DNA of 64,000 nt from contig DLKQ01000013.1 of assembly GCA_002477805.1 (NCBI GenBank), forward strand, positions 18,321 through 82,320, in the 5' to 3' direction. Source of the DNA: Christensenella sp. UBA7584 (lineage in GTDB: Bacteria; Bacillota; Clostridia; Christensenellales; UBA1242). Of this stretch, positions 46,972 through 56,414 are shown piece by piece (positions within the stretch are counted from its first letter, which is position 1; the number at the start of each line of letters is the position of its first letter). Under the pieces are notes generated by a model. It worked only from the letters and a program-made list of their open reading frames with translations. It had not been told where the DNA came from and ran no database searches. The position numbers and the translations under genes are program-made.

Positions 46972-47400
46972 TTAATTTTTATCTTTCTCTTGGTTTTCTA
47001 ATTTTTGTTCTTTTACCAATTCACTCTTTTTTTTCTCTTTTCCTTTTTCTACTTTTTGGTCTTTTTTCTTTTTAAATGAGTGAAAAAGGTGGTTTACTCC
47101 TGCAACTTCATCAACTGGTACGCTAAATGTTAGCCCCTTTCCTTCTGTAGTGAGGTTAGAAGTTTTAACTATTTCTCTCATCACAAGTTTGCGAATACTC
47201 TTTTTTACCAAAATCAAAACCACTTCTTTTTCGGGCTGAATAGGTATTCCCATAATACTTTGGTTTTCGTGCACACCAGTACCTCGTGCCTTAATGATTG
47301 TAGCACCTTCTGCACCTGCCACCTTACTTGCTTCTATAACTTTTTCTGAAAATCCTACATCAACAACTGTGATTATTAATGAAAAACTTTGTCTAATCAT
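46972..47400 (-). CDS. PII-like regulatory protein with basic tail (second of two)
   Basis: The first ~105 residues fit the PII/GlnB ferredoxin-like fold: FSLIITVVDVGFSEKVIEASKVAGAEGATIIKARGTG, then HENQSIMGIPIQPEKEVVLILV. The T-loop tyrosine motif of classical GlnB (RGAEY) is absent. The last ~35 residues are Lys/Glu-rich. It lies 39 bp after the other PII-like gene and downstream of a DUF1538 membrane protein. PII proteins sense nucleotides and small metabolites and gate transporters or enzymes; regulation of the adjacent membrane protein is the natural inference. Confidence 0.75.
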   Translation of the reverse strand: MIRQSFSLIITVVDVGFSEKVIEASKVAGAEGATIIKARGTGVHENQSIMGIPIQPEKEVVLILVKKSIRKLVMREIVKTSNLTTEGKGLTFSVPVDEVAGVNHLFHSFKKKKDQKVEKGKEKKKSELVKEQKLENQEKDKN

Positions 47401-47438
47401 TCCTTTTTCTCCAATTAAAATTTTTATCGCTTTAATTT

Positions 47439-47906
47439 TTATTGCTTTTCTTTTTCTAAATTCTCTTTCGATTGCGAATTGTCCACTTCTGCTTTTTCCT
47501 CTGCTTTATCTAAATTATCAGATTTTTCCTGTGTCTTTTCGCTTTCTTTTGCATTGGCTGAAAGTTGTTTACTTATTTCAACAAGTCCCGATAGCGTGTT
47601 TTGGCTAATTGCATTTATAGGAATAGAAAAAACCATTCCGTTATTTTGCTTGGCTAGTTCTAATTTGTCGCAAAGCATTGATATAGCAGGTTTCACTTTT
47701 TCAATTTGTACCACAGACAAAATAACTGCACACTCCGCTTCAGCCAAACCCAAAACGCTCAAAACCCCCGAGCGATCTACCCCCTGTCCAAGCATTGTCC
47801 AAACTTTCATCGCTCCAAAAGTACCTAATATTTCACTAGCTTCTTCTATTTTTTCTCGCCTCGCAACCAAAAGCACAAACTTTATTGGCGCTTTACTTTT
47901 TGCCAT
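47439..47906 (-). CDS. PII-like regulatory protein (first of two)
   Basis: 155 residues from the ATG at 47906. KFVLLVARREKIEEASEILGTFGAMKVWTMLGQGVDRSGVLSVLGLAEAECAVILSVV suggests the PII-like fold but is more divergent than its neighbour. A second half-domain (VKPAISMLCDKLELAKQNNGMVFSIPI) gives the usual PII length. The C-terminal ~45 residues are Glu/Ser/Lys-rich and probably disordered. The DUF1538 stop is 15 bp upstream, and the ribosome binding site (GGGTG) overlaps that junction, suggesting coupling. Confidence 0.65.
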   Translation of the reverse strand: MAKSKAPIKFVLLVARREKIEEASEILGTFGAMKVWTMLGQGVDRSGVLSVLGLAEAECAVILSVVQIEKVKPAISMLCDKLELAKQNNGMVFSIPINAISQNTLSGLVEISKQLSANAKESEKTQEKSDNLDKAEEKAEVDNSQSKENLEKEKQ

Positions 47907-47920
47907 TTTTTCACCCACTT

Positions 47921-49399
47921 TTAATCATATTCAATAATAACAGCACGCTTTAAATTTACAGTTTCATCTTCTTGCCCATTCGCAGATTTTTTGGAAACTA
48001 TTTTAAAGATTACACCAAAAATTAATACTACTAAAATTGGTGCAATTGCGCAAAAGGCTAGTGTTCCAAACGCTTCAAGCATAACATTTCCACCAAGACT
48101 TGTACACGCACCGAGCATAAGTGGCATTGCAAAAGTTGTCGCCATTGCTCCAGTTGCCACACCGCCCGAATCAAAAGCCATTCCTACAAATAGTTTTGGA
48201 GCCACAAATCCAAGCACTATCGCAAGAAGATATGCTGGTACCAAAATCCACAAAATTGAAATATGTGTAAGCACTCTAATTGCACACAATGCAAGAGCTA
48301 TAGCAACACCAGTTGAAATACAAATGAGCATAGTCTTACGCTTTACAAGACCGTTGGTAATTTCTCCAATCTGTTTTGCCAAAACTTGAACTGCAGGTTC
48401 TACCATTGCCATACAAAATCCAATTACAGCACAGATTGGAACAAGTAGCCCACTGTAATTTTCAGCTAGCCCCGAACCTATTAGTTTTCCTACAGGTAGA
48501 AATCCAACATTTACACCAATTAAGAAAATTACTATTCCAACATAAGTATAAACAAGACCAAAAATAATCTTTAAAATTTGCTTTTTTGGTAATTTTAACG
48601 CAAAAATTTGGAAAATCGCAAAAAATACCGCTATAGGTAAAATTACAATCGCCACATCTTTGAGGTAAATCGGAATTGCTTCCAAAAATCCTAGATTTTG
48701 TGAAGTAGCTGGGCTTGCATCTCCAACACCCAAAATCCACATAAGGAGCATTACCGCTAAAATTGGCCCCGCACTTGCAAAACCAATTAATCCAAAACTA
48801 TCATCTTTTGAACCCGCCCTTGCAGAAGCTAGTCCGACCCCAAAAGCCATAATAAAGGGCACAGAAATTGGGCCTGTTGTAACACTTCCCGAATCGAACG
48901 AAACAGGAATTATACCCTGCTGAACAAAAATTACCATTAAAAAAATCAAAATATATGAAATTGAAATTAATATGTTAAATTTTAACTTGAACAAAATTCG
49001 CAAAAGCCCAAGCACCAAAAAAGCGCCAACACCAACCGCCACAGTCACAATAAACACCCAATGGTCAACTGAAGATACTTGATTTGCAAGTACAGTTAAA
49101 TCTGGTTCGGCTATTGTGATAACAATTCCGAGCAAAAAAGTAATAACTATCATTAAAAAAGGTTTGTTTTTCTTGCTAAGATAGCTTCCCATATGTTGGC
49201 CTATTGGAAACATCGCTGTATCAGCACCTAGAGTAAAAAGCGACATTCCAACCACCAAAAGAGCGCACGCAATTACAAAAGAAACCAGGGTTTCTACTGG
49301 TAGTGGATTAAGTGTTAATGCAAGCAAAACGACAATTAGCGTGATGGGCAAAATGGACAGCACACTTTCTTTAAATTTCACAAATAGAGCATTTCCCAT
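47921..49399 (-). CDS. DUF1538 membrane protein (putative transporter)
   Basis: A 492-residue polytopic protein with an internal duplication typical of DUF1538 (PF07556). Repeat 1 has LFTLGADTAMFPIGQHMGSYLSK, VITIAEPDLTVLANQVS and SFDSGSVTTGPISVPFIMAFGVGLAS. Repeat 2 has GVNVGFLPVGKLIGSGLAE, CMAMVEPAVQVLAKQI and FDSGGVATGAMATTFAMPLMLGACTSLGG. The paired EP..VLA and FDSG..TG segments suggest two inverted or parallel halves of a channel or carrier. I start it at the ATG at 49399 (GGGGG six bases upstream); the longer frame has no site. It is first in an operon with two PII-like genes. The substrate is unknown. Confidence 0.85.
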   Translation of the reverse strand: MGNALFVKFKESVLSILPITLIVVLLALTLNPLPVETLVSFVIACALLVVGMSLFTLGADTAMFPIGQHMGSYLSKKNKPFLMIVITFLLGIVITIAEPDLTVLANQVSSVDHWVFIVTVAVGVGAFLVLGLLRILFKLKFNILISISYILIFLMVIFVQQGIIPVSFDSGSVTTGPISVPFIMAFGVGLASARAGSKDDSFGLIGFASAGPILAVMLLMWILGVGDASPATSQNLGFLEAIPIYLKDVAIVILPIAVFFAIFQIFALKLPKKQILKIIFGLVYTYVGIVIFLIGVNVGFLPVGKLIGSGLAENYSGLLVPICAVIGFCMAMVEPAVQVLAKQIGEITNGLVKRKTMLICISTGVAIALALCAIRVLTHISILWILVPAYLLAIVLGFVAPKLFVGMAFDSGGVATGAMATTFAMPLMLGACTSLGGNVMLEAFGTLAFCAIAPILVVLIFGVIFKIVSKKSANGQEDETVNLKRAVIIEYD

Positions 49400-49514
49400 C
49401 ACATTCCCCCTTTTTTCTTCTTGGAACTCATTTTTCATTATGATTATAGGACTAAATTGAGACTTATGTCAATCAAAATTACTCAAATTTTTGACAAAGT
49501 TTTAAAATATTTTA

Positions 49515-49543
49515 TTGATAAAAAATTTCCATTATGATATAAT
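49515..49543 (+). promoter_or_regulatory. mnmE promoter
   Basis: TTGATA (49515-49520), 17-bp spacer, TATAAT (49538-49543). It overlaps the upstream part of the open frame and so fixes the start codon at 49560. Confidence 0.85.
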
Positions 49544-49559
49544 AAAAAAGGTGAAAATT

Positions 49560-50879
49560 ATGAGTGACACAATCGTTGCAATTTCTACCCCACTCGGAAC
49601 TGGTGGGGTCGGTGTTATTAGGCTAAGTGGAGATAAATCAGAACGCATTTTAAAAAAGATTTTTACGCCACAAAAAGCCCAAGAATTTACACCGCGAAAA
49701 ATGGTTTTTGGAAAAGTTTCGTTTAATAATATTACAGACAACTGCCTAGCAGTTGTTTTCAACGCGCCAAATAGTTTTACGGGTGAAGATGTGGTCGAAA
49801 TTCAAATGCACGGTGGCATAAAACTATTGCAAGAAACAGTTTCAAGACTAATTTCACTCGGTGCAAGAATGGCTCTACCTGGTGAATTTTCAAAACGTGC
49901 TGTTCTAAACGGAAAAATGGACATTACCGAAGCTGAAGGCCTCATTGATATGATAAACGCAAGGTCAGTCTGCCAGCTTCAGGTTGCAAGTTCACAAATG
50001 GGTGGCGAGCTTCACAAAAAAATTGTAGAAATGCAAACTACTCTTACAAATCTATTGGCAACAATTGAAGTCGCGCTCGACTTTCCAGAACACGAGGAAA
50101 CTTTTGCCGAAGCCGAGACAAAAGAAAAAATCCCAAAGCTTATTTCGCTTTTAAAAACTTTATGTACAACTCAAAGTGTGGGAACAAAAATTAAAAACGG
50201 AGTGAGTGTCGCTCTTGTGGGAAAAGCCAATGTTGGAAAAAGTTCGCTTTTAAACGCACTCGTTGGGTTCGACCGTGCAATTGTAACTAACATCGCAGGT
50301 ACAACACGCGATACTATTTGTGAAAGTTATGAATATAATGGCGTAATCTTTAACATTGTGGACACCGCTGGCTTGCGACAAACAGATGACCCAGTTGAAA
50401 AGGAGGGAATCAAGCGAAGTGTTCAAACTATTAACGAATGTGATATTACACTAAAAGTATGGGATAGTGATGAAATTATGCAGGATAGTGATGAAATTTT
50501 GTCACATACCCCCAAAAATTTTATAAATGTATTAAACAAATGCGACCTGGTTTTAACCACAAAATTCCCGTTTGACATTATGGTTAGTGCAAAAAAAAAC
50601 ACTAACATTGACAAGTTAAAACAGTTGATTTATGACAAAACTATTGACAAAAACTTGCTTAGTAACGAAGTGGTGATTACCAACTTAAGGCACGGTGAAC
50701 TTCTTCAAAAAACATTAAAAACACTTGAACAAGCCGAAAGCGATTTGGACATAGTTTCCCTTGATTGCACTGCTGTTCTATTAAAACAAGCTTGGGACTT
50801 TTTAGGTCAAATCACGGGCGAAACTTCAAATGAAAAAATTATAAACACTATATTTAGTAAATTTTGTTTAGGAAAATAA
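49560..50879 (+). CDS. mnmE: tRNA modification GTPase MnmE
   Basis: With MnmG it adds the (carboxymethyl)aminomethyl group to U34 of certain tRNAs. 439 residues from the ATG at 49560 (AGGTG before it). The N-terminal folate-binding part is DTIVAISTPLGTGGVGVIRLSG. The GTPase domain has G1 GKANVGKSS, G2 region IAGTTRDTI, G3 DTAGLRQ and G4 NKCD, and the protein ends in the essential FCLGK (C-x-GK). mnmG starts four bases downstream. Together they form one transcript on the plus strand. Confidence 0.97.
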   Translation: MSDTIVAISTPLGTGGVGVIRLSGDKSERILKKIFTPQKAQEFTPRKMVFGKVSFNNITDNCLAVVFNAPNSFTGEDVVEIQMHGGIKLLQETVSRLISLGARMALPGEFSKRAVLNGKMDITEAEGLIDMINARSVCQLQVASSQMGGELHKKIVEMQTTLTNLLATIEVALDFPEHEETFAEAETKEKIPKLISLLKTLCTTQSVGTKIKNGVSVALVGKANVGKSSLLNALVGFDRAIVTNIAGTTRDTICESYEYNGVIFNIVDTAGLRQTDDPVEKEGIKRSVQTINECDITLKVWDSDEIMQDSDEILSHTPKNFINVLNKCDLVLTTKFPFDIMVSAKKNTNIDKLKQLIYDKTIDKNLLSNEVVITNLRHGELLQKTLKTLEQAESDLDIVSLDCTAVLLKQAWDFLGQITGETSNEKIINTIFSKFCLGK

Positions 50880-50883
50880 GAAA

Positions 50884-52743
50884 ATGGATTATGAATATGA
50901 TTGTATCGTTGTGGGAAGTGGTCACGCTGGAATCGAAGCCAGTTTAGCTCTTGCCAGAACAGGAATGAAAACACTTTTAACAACTCTCAATTTGGACAGT
51001 ATTGGCTTTTTACCTTGCAACCCTTCAATCGGTGGAACAGCAAAAGGTCATATTGTGTTCGAAATAGATGCCCTTGGTGGCGAAATGGGTAGAATTGCCG
51101 ACCAATGTACTATCACCCGCCGAATGTTAAATGAAACAAAAGGACCAGCTGTTCACTCGCTGAGAGCTCAAGTAGATAAAAACAAATATCACGAAATTGC
51201 CAAAAAGACACTTGAAAACACAGAAAATCTAAAAATTTTACAAGCCGAAATTGTAGAAATTCTTACTGAAGATAAAAAAGTCATCGGTGTCCTTACAAGT
51301 CTCGGCGAAAAAATTACCGCGAAATCAGTAATATTATGTACAGGGGTTTATTTAAGTAGTAGAATTATTATAGGAAGTTACACTCAAGACAGCGGGCCAA
51401 ACGGGTTTTCTAACGCTAAAAAGCTAAGTGCTTGCCTCGAAAATTTGGGCTTTAAAATTTTACGCTTTAAGACAGGAACACCAATGCGTGTGGATAAAAA
51501 AACCATCAATTTTTCAACTTTTGAAGAGCATATCGGCGATGAAAATACACCAAATTTTAGCAAGCGCACTAGCGAAAAAATTAAAAATTTAGACAAATGT
51601 TATTTGGGTTACACCAATGAGCAAACACACAAAATTATTAGAGAGAATTTATCTCGTAGTCCTTTATATGCGGGTATTATTAAAGGAATTGGCCCGCGTT
51701 ATTGCCCTTCAATTGAGGACAAAGTTGTTAGATTTTCAGACAAACCAAGACATCAATTCTTCCTAGAGCCCGAGGGACTAAACACAGACGAGATTTATGT
51801 TCAAGGTATCAGCACGAGCCTTCCTTTTGATGTTCAAAAAAGCATTATTCACAGTATTAGCGGACTCGAAAACGCTTGGCTTATGCGACCAGCTTATGCA
51901 ATTGAATACGACTGCATAGACAGCACTCAGCTTTGGTCTACGCTTGAATCAAAACTTGTGGAAGGACTTTATTTTGCAGGTCAAATCAACGGAACAAGCG
52001 GGTATGAAGAAGCTGCTTGCCAGGGGCTTATGGCGGGATTAAATGCTAGTTTAAAACTCAGAAACAAAGAGCAAATTGTACTCAAGCGTAATGAGGCTTA
52101 TATCGGAGTTTTGATTGATGACCTCGTTACAAAAGGTACAAACGAACCTTACCGAATGATGACATCAAGAGCAGAATACAGACTATTTATTAGACAAGAT
52201 AATGCTGACGCGCGTCTAACAAAAATAGGTTACCGAGCAGGGCTTGTTTCTCAAAAAGAGTATGACGCATACATAAAAAAAGAACAAGCGCTCACTGAAG
52301 GGCAAAAGATACTCGAAAAAGTTTTACCGCCAACGCAAGAATTACAAAACTTACTCGCGCAAAATAATGAGACAGCACTAAAAACTGGCGTAAAAGTTAA
52401 AACATTACTAAAAAGAGCAAATATTGATATCTTTAAACTCAATGACGCACTCAATCTTTTTGAAAACTTTTCAACCGAAGTTTTAAATGAACTTAATATT
52501 ATTGCAAAATATGAGGGCTACATAAATATTCAAGAAGAGCAAATTGAACACACTCTCAAAAATGAGGAAATTATTATTCCAAAAGACATTGACTACTCAA
52601 AACTTTCTGGTTTGAGACTTGAAGCAAAGCAAAAACTAGATAAAATTAGACCCGAAAATTTAGGTCAAGCAAGTAGAATTAGTGGTGTGTCTCCTGCTGA
52701 TATTACAGTTTTGACAATTTACTTAAAGAAAATGGAGAAATAG
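50884..52743 (+). CDS. mnmG: tRNA modification enzyme MnmG (GidA)
   Basis: The FAD-dependent partner of MnmE, 619 residues. CIVVGSGHAGIEASLALARTG is the N-terminal FAD-binding motif, followed by LPCNPSIGGTAKGHIVFEIDALGGEMG. LRFKTGTPMRVD, GPRYCPSIEDKVVRF, QFFLEPEG, GQINGTSGYEEAACQGLMAG and RMMTSRAEYRLFIRQDNAD are all family signatures. The C-terminal helical domain recruits MnmE and tRNA. A terminator (52888-52916) follows the gene, so rsmG is separate. Confidence 0.98.
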   Translation: MDYEYDCIVVGSGHAGIEASLALARTGMKTLLTTLNLDSIGFLPCNPSIGGTAKGHIVFEIDALGGEMGRIADQCTITRRMLNETKGPAVHSLRAQVDKNKYHEIAKKTLENTENLKILQAEIVEILTEDKKVIGVLTSLGEKITAKSVILCTGVYLSSRIIIGSYTQDSGPNGFSNAKKLSACLENLGFKILRFKTGTPMRVDKKTINFSTFEEHIGDENTPNFSKRTSEKIKNLDKCYLGYTNEQTHKIIRENLSRSPLYAGIIKGIGPRYCPSIEDKVVRFSDKPRHQFFLEPEGLNTDEIYVQGISTSLPFDVQKSIIHSISGLENAWLMRPAYAIEYDCIDSTQLWSTLESKLVEGLYFAGQINGTSGYEEAACQGLMAGLNASLKLRNKEQIVLKRNEAYIGVLIDDLVTKGTNEPYRMMTSRAEYRLFIRQDNADARLTKIGYRAGLVSQKEYDAYIKKEQALTEGQKILEKVLPPTQELQNLLAQNNETALKTGVKVKTLLKRANIDIFKLNDALNLFENFSTEVLNELNIIAKYEGYINIQEEQIEHTLKNEEIIIPKDIDYSKLSGLRLEAKQKLDKIRPENLGQASRISGVSPADITVLTIYLKKMEK

Positions 52744-53270
52744 TAAAACGAGATTTAGTCAAAAAGAGCAAGCTATAAATAGATTAGCAGATAATTAAGA
52801 TAATTAATGAATGAAAAATTTACTGAATAAAAAATACAAGCAGCGATTCAATACTAAAAACATTACTATTATTACTATTTTTTAAACAAAAACTTTCTTG
52901 AAGAGAAAGTTTTTTTATGTTAGTAAAAAACAAACTCAAAATGGATAAATATAGTATCAGGGACTCCATTTGCTTTTTAATACAGACTATGACGCAATAG
53001 GAGAAAACTAGAGTCTGCATCTTTAACTTGCAATAGATTTGATTTATACACTTTTCCAATTTTATCTTGCAATTTTTGGTATTGATTGAGCTTTGTTTCA
53101 GAATTATCAACTTTATCAGTCCGTTGTGTTGTAATATGTCTTGTGTTTTGATTCCACTTTCGGGTAAATCTGGAATGGCTGGCAGAATTTATCACAGTAT
53201 GTATTATTATGGTCAAAAAATAATATTGCAAAAAATATTAGCTTATTTTGCGATTTTTCACTCTTTTTTA
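52744..53270. other. Intergenic region between mnmG and rsmG
   Basis: It contains the mnmG terminator. From about 52970 to 53230 the base composition is less AT-rich and a minus-strand frame of 84 codons is open, but it has no ribosome binding site and I do not recognise it; it may be a gene remnant. Confidence 0.4.
52888..52916 (+). terminator. mnmE-mnmG terminator
   Basis: Stem AACTTTCT/AGAAAGTT with a 5-nt loop, then T7. Confidence 0.8.
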
Positions 53271-53299
53271 TTGTATTTTTTGCAAATTTAAGTTAAAAT
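53271..53299 (+). promoter_or_regulatory. rsmG promoter
   Basis: TTGTAT (53271-53276), 17-bp spacer, TAAAAT (53294-53299). Confidence 0.6.
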
Positions 53300-53318
53300 A
53301 TAAAAAGAGGTACAAAAA

Positions 53319-54023
53319 ATGAATGAACTAATTATCGAAACATTTCACAAAAACGGCTTAGAATTAACTTTAGAGCAAGCAAATTTATTCAATATTTATC
53401 TAAATTTACTTTTAAAGTACAATCAAGAGTTTAATTTAACCGCAATTACTGACAAAAAAGAAATAATTTTAAAGCATTTTGTTGACAGTTGTCTATTAAA
53501 TGATACTTTTAAGCAAGGGTGTACAGTGTGTGATGTGGGTTCTGGAGCCGGATTTCCCGCGATTCCGCTAAAAATACTACGACCTGATTTAAAAATAACA
53601 ATGATAGACAGTTTAAACAAACGAGTTGAATTTTTAAAAACCGTTACAAATCAATTAAATCTAAGCGATATTACGGCGTTTCACTCTCGTGCACAGGAAT
53701 TTTGTGCCAGTAGTAGGGAAAGTTTTGATTACACAACCGCTCGTGCAGTTGCGCCTCTTAATATTTTAAGTGAGCTCTGCTTGCCTATTACTAAATTAGG
53801 TGGTGCGTTTGTAGCGTTTAAATCTCAAGACGCAGAAAATGACATAAAAAACGCAGAAAACGCAATCAATATTCTGGGAGGGAAAATAGCAGAAATTAAA
53901 CAAATCACCTTAAAATCAGATACAGAATTTTTTGTACGAAAACAAATAATTATCGAAAAAATTTCACCAACACCAATACAATATCCAAGACTAAAAGATA
54001 AAATCACAAAATCACCTCTTTAA
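53319..54023 (+). CDS. rsmG: 16S rRNA (guanine527-N7)-methyltransferase
   Basis: A SAM-dependent methyltransferase of 234 residues. YNQEFNLTAITDKKEIILKHFVDSCL is the family opening, and CDVGSGAGFPAIPLKILRPDLKITMIDSLNKRVEFL is the SAM-binding motif I/II region. ITAFHSRAQEF and DYTTARAVAPLNILSELCLPI follow. AGAGG precedes the ATG. It has its own promoter and terminator and lies between mnmG and parA, the usual order. Confidence 0.96.
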   Translation: MNELIIETFHKNGLELTLEQANLFNIYLNLLLKYNQEFNLTAITDKKEIILKHFVDSCLLNDTFKQGCTVCDVGSGAGFPAIPLKILRPDLKITMIDSLNKRVEFLKTVTNQLNLSDITAFHSRAQEFCASSRESFDYTTARAVAPLNILSELCLPITKLGGAFVAFKSQDAENDIKNAENAINILGGKIAEIKQITLKSDTEFFVRKQIIIEKISPTPIQYPRLKDKITKSPL

Positions 54024-54246
54024 CCTCACCAAATAAATTTAAAAATAATTAATAAAACAGGATTAAATTGAGAAATAAAAAAATATAACTTTTTTGAAAA
54101 AAGTTATGAAAATAAATTTCTTTTTTATATAGGACAAATATTACTATTAATTTACTAATTAAAAAATTTAATCGCAAATTTGCAATTCATTTAAAAAGCT
54201 TTAACTATAAAAATATTATATATTAAAACCTTAAATCAATTTTATT

Positions 54247-54273
54247 AAACCGTCATCTTTAATTGGCGGTTTT
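54247..54273 (+). terminator. rsmG terminator
   Basis: Stem AAACCGTCA/TGGCGGTTT (one G-T pair) with an 8-nt loop and a following T-run. It is 224 bp after the rsmG stop. Confidence 0.65.
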
Positions 54274-54604
54274 AACTTTAACGTAAAATTATATTTTTTA
54301 CATAATTATTTTATTTTTAATTAACAACAACATCATATTCACCACATAAATTTAGAGATAGATAAAACTAAATCTTAATTAAAATATATAATACTTAATA
54401 TTGTGTTTTACATCTCATTTACTTTTGATGTATAAGCCATAAATAGTTATTCAATTATCTTGTTTATATTTTATTGTATTTTTATTTATTAGTTATAATT
54501 AATTTAAAATTACATTAAGTGATGGATACTAGTAATATTACATTCTTTCCTAATTTTTAAAACATTTCTTACCATATATTCAATTATTCTTGCAAATATA
54601 TTAT

Positions 54605-54618
54605 GTTTCGTACGAAAC
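54605..54618. promoter_or_regulatory. parS-like palindrome, copy 1
   Basis: GTTTCGTACGAAAC is a perfect 14-bp palindrome. Canonical parS is TGTTNCACGTGAAACA; the GTTTC/GAAAC arms are identical, but the central ACGT is GTAC. It lies about 1 kb upstream of parA. Confidence 0.6.
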
Positions 54619-55133
54619 TTATTCATAAAACAAATTCAAAAGTCTTATCCAATCATAAAATAATTTCAAAATAATATTGGATTTAGAATAAATAATATTT
54701 TATTTAAACAAAAAGTGAAAAGTAAAATCAAAATAAAAAAAACAACCCCACTAAATACTAAATTGAAATAATTTTTAGATAGTAATTAATTCTATATTGT
54801 TATAATGTGGAATTAATTTATTTTCACAAAATAATATGATTAACAAATTGTAATAATATGATTAAATATAATATAAATAGTTAAATATTGTGATACAATA
54901 TAACATAATTATTTATATAATAATAAATGATAAGATGTTTTATTTGATAATTAAATAATCATTTCCTTATAAAAAGGTTATAAAAACAATAATAAATCAA
55001 GTATAAACAATGTAAAAACTTTTTAGGAAATTAAAACACTATTAAATAATGACACTAAAAATATTATTATTTAAATTCTAGTGTTTAAAAAAGTGAAATT
55101 AAATCATTAGATAAAAATCAAAACAAACATTTA

Positions 55134-55147
55134 GTTTCGTACGAAAC
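55134..55147. promoter_or_regulatory. parS-like palindrome, copy 2
   Basis: The second identical GTTTCGTACGAAAC, 529 bp after the first and about 450 bp upstream of parA. The flanking bases differ from copy 1, so the 14 bp appear to be the conserved unit. Confidence 0.6.
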
Positions 55148-55202
55148 AAAAAAATAAAATTAACACATAAAATACAGAATAAAAAAAGAAAATGTTAATT
55201 TT

Positions 55203-55250
55203 AACCATAAAAAACAACAATTTTTAGTGTTTTTTATGGTTATTTTTTAC
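55203..55250 (+). terminator. Strong terminator without a visible gene
   Basis: Perfect 13-bp arms AACCATAAAAAAC/GTTTTTTATGGTT around a 13-nt loop, then ATTTTTTAC. No coding sequence precedes it, so it may end a small RNA or insulate parA. Confidence 0.6.
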
Positions 55251-55543
55251 ATTTAATAAAAACCCCAATCATTAAACAAAAATTAAAAGACAAAACAACT
55301 TCTAAAAAATAGCAAGCTTTCACAAAAAACAACAAACAAAAAATTATTTAATAAGAAGGACAAAACTTTTTATAGACTTTTAATAAATTAAATACGAACA
55401 AAAATAAGCAAAGACAATTTTACTGAAAGTAAAATGTTTTCACTTGTAAAACTTTTAAGGTTTAATATGTTTTAAAAAATAAAAACAGAGTAAAAAAATT
55501 AAAACAAAATTACCGCTTTATATAAAAATATATGCAAATTTGA

Positions 55544-55572
55544 TTGCTTTTTTATTTGTTTTATTTTATAAT
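55544..55572 (+). promoter_or_regulatory. parA promoter
   Basis: TTGCTT (55544-55549), 17-bp spacer, TATAAT (55567-55572), 24 bp before the parA start. Confidence 0.65.
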
Positions 55573-55595
55573 AAGTATGAGAAGGAGAATGGATA

Positions 55596-56414
55596 ATGGG
55601 GAAAATAATATCATTTATAAATCAGAAAGGAGGAGTTGGTAAGACAACAACTTGTGTCAATCTTGCAACATTTTTAGCTGCTTATGGGAAAAAGGTGTTG
55701 ATAATAGACTTAGACCCTCAGGGTAATGCAACCACAGGAGTTGGAATAGATAAAAATCTAGAGATGAACACATTCTATGATATATTACTTGATGAGTGTA
55801 CAATTAAAGAAGCTATAATACAGACCAAATTTAAGAATCTATCAATTCTTCCTAGTAATGTTGATTTAGCAGGTTCAGAAGTAAGTTTAGTTCAAAGGGA
55901 AAATCGTGAAAAGGTACTAAAAAATATTATAAGTACAATTAAAAACGACTACGATTATATTGCTATTGATTGCCCACCTTCACTTGGATTGTTGACAGTA
56001 AACGCACTTACCGCGACCGATACTATCATAATTCCAATTCAATGTGAATTTTATGCACTTGAAGGATTAAGTCAGTTAATGAATACAGTTAAACTTGTAA
56101 AAGAATATCTCAATAGCAGTATTGAAATAGAAGGTGTAGTGCTCACAATGAAAGATAATCGAAGCAACCTTGTAAATCAAGTCGCAAAAGAAATTAAAGC
56201 TTTTTTTGGAAGGAAAGTGTATGACACAGTTATTCCAAGAAATGTAAGACTAGCTGAAGCACCAAGTCACGGATTGCCAATATTTGTTTACGATAATAGG
56301 AGTACAGGTTCTATTGCATATCAAGACTTAGCGATTGAGTTTTTAAAAAGAAATAAAGACACAGGGAAATTAATTAATCCAAAAGAACTGGTAAAAGGAG
56401 ATAAAAATGTCTAA
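55596..56414 (+). CDS. parA: Chromosome-partitioning ATPase ParA (Soj)
   Basis: Drives origin segregation and, in Firmicutes, regulates DnaA. The 272-residue protein has no N-terminal HTH, so it is the short Soj type. NQKGGVGKTTTCVNLATFLA is the deviant Walker A, DLDPQGNATTGVG is A', and YIAIDCPPSLGLLTVNAL is Walker B. AAGGAG is nine bases before the ATG. The end overlaps the parB start by eight bases. Confidence 0.97.
   Translation: MGKIISFINQKGGVGKTTTCVNLATFLAAYGKKVLIIDLDPQGNATTGVGIDKNLEMNTFYDILLDECTIKEAIIQTKFKNLSILPSNVDLAGSEVSLVQRENREKVLKNIISTIKNDYDYIAIDCPPSLGLLTVNALTATDTIIIPIQCEFYALEGLSQLMNTVKLVKEYLNSSIEIEGVVLTMKDNRSNLVNQVAKEIKAFFGRKVYDTVIPRNVRLAEAPSHGLPIFVYDNRSTGSIAYQDLAIEFLKRNKDTGKLINPKELVKGDKNV

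Larger units (their letters stand above)
54024..55543. other. Long, very AT-rich segregation-site region between rsmG and parA
   Basis: About 1.5 kb with no gene seen on either strand. It holds the rsmG terminator (54247-54273), two perfect copies of a 14-bp palindrome, and a second strong terminator (55203-55250) not attached to any visible gene. Confidence 0.6.

Noticed and set aside
52977..53231. 84-codon minus-strand frame between mnmG and rsmG
   Set aside because: It has no ribosome binding site and no family I recognise; kept only as a possible gene remnant in the intergenic note.
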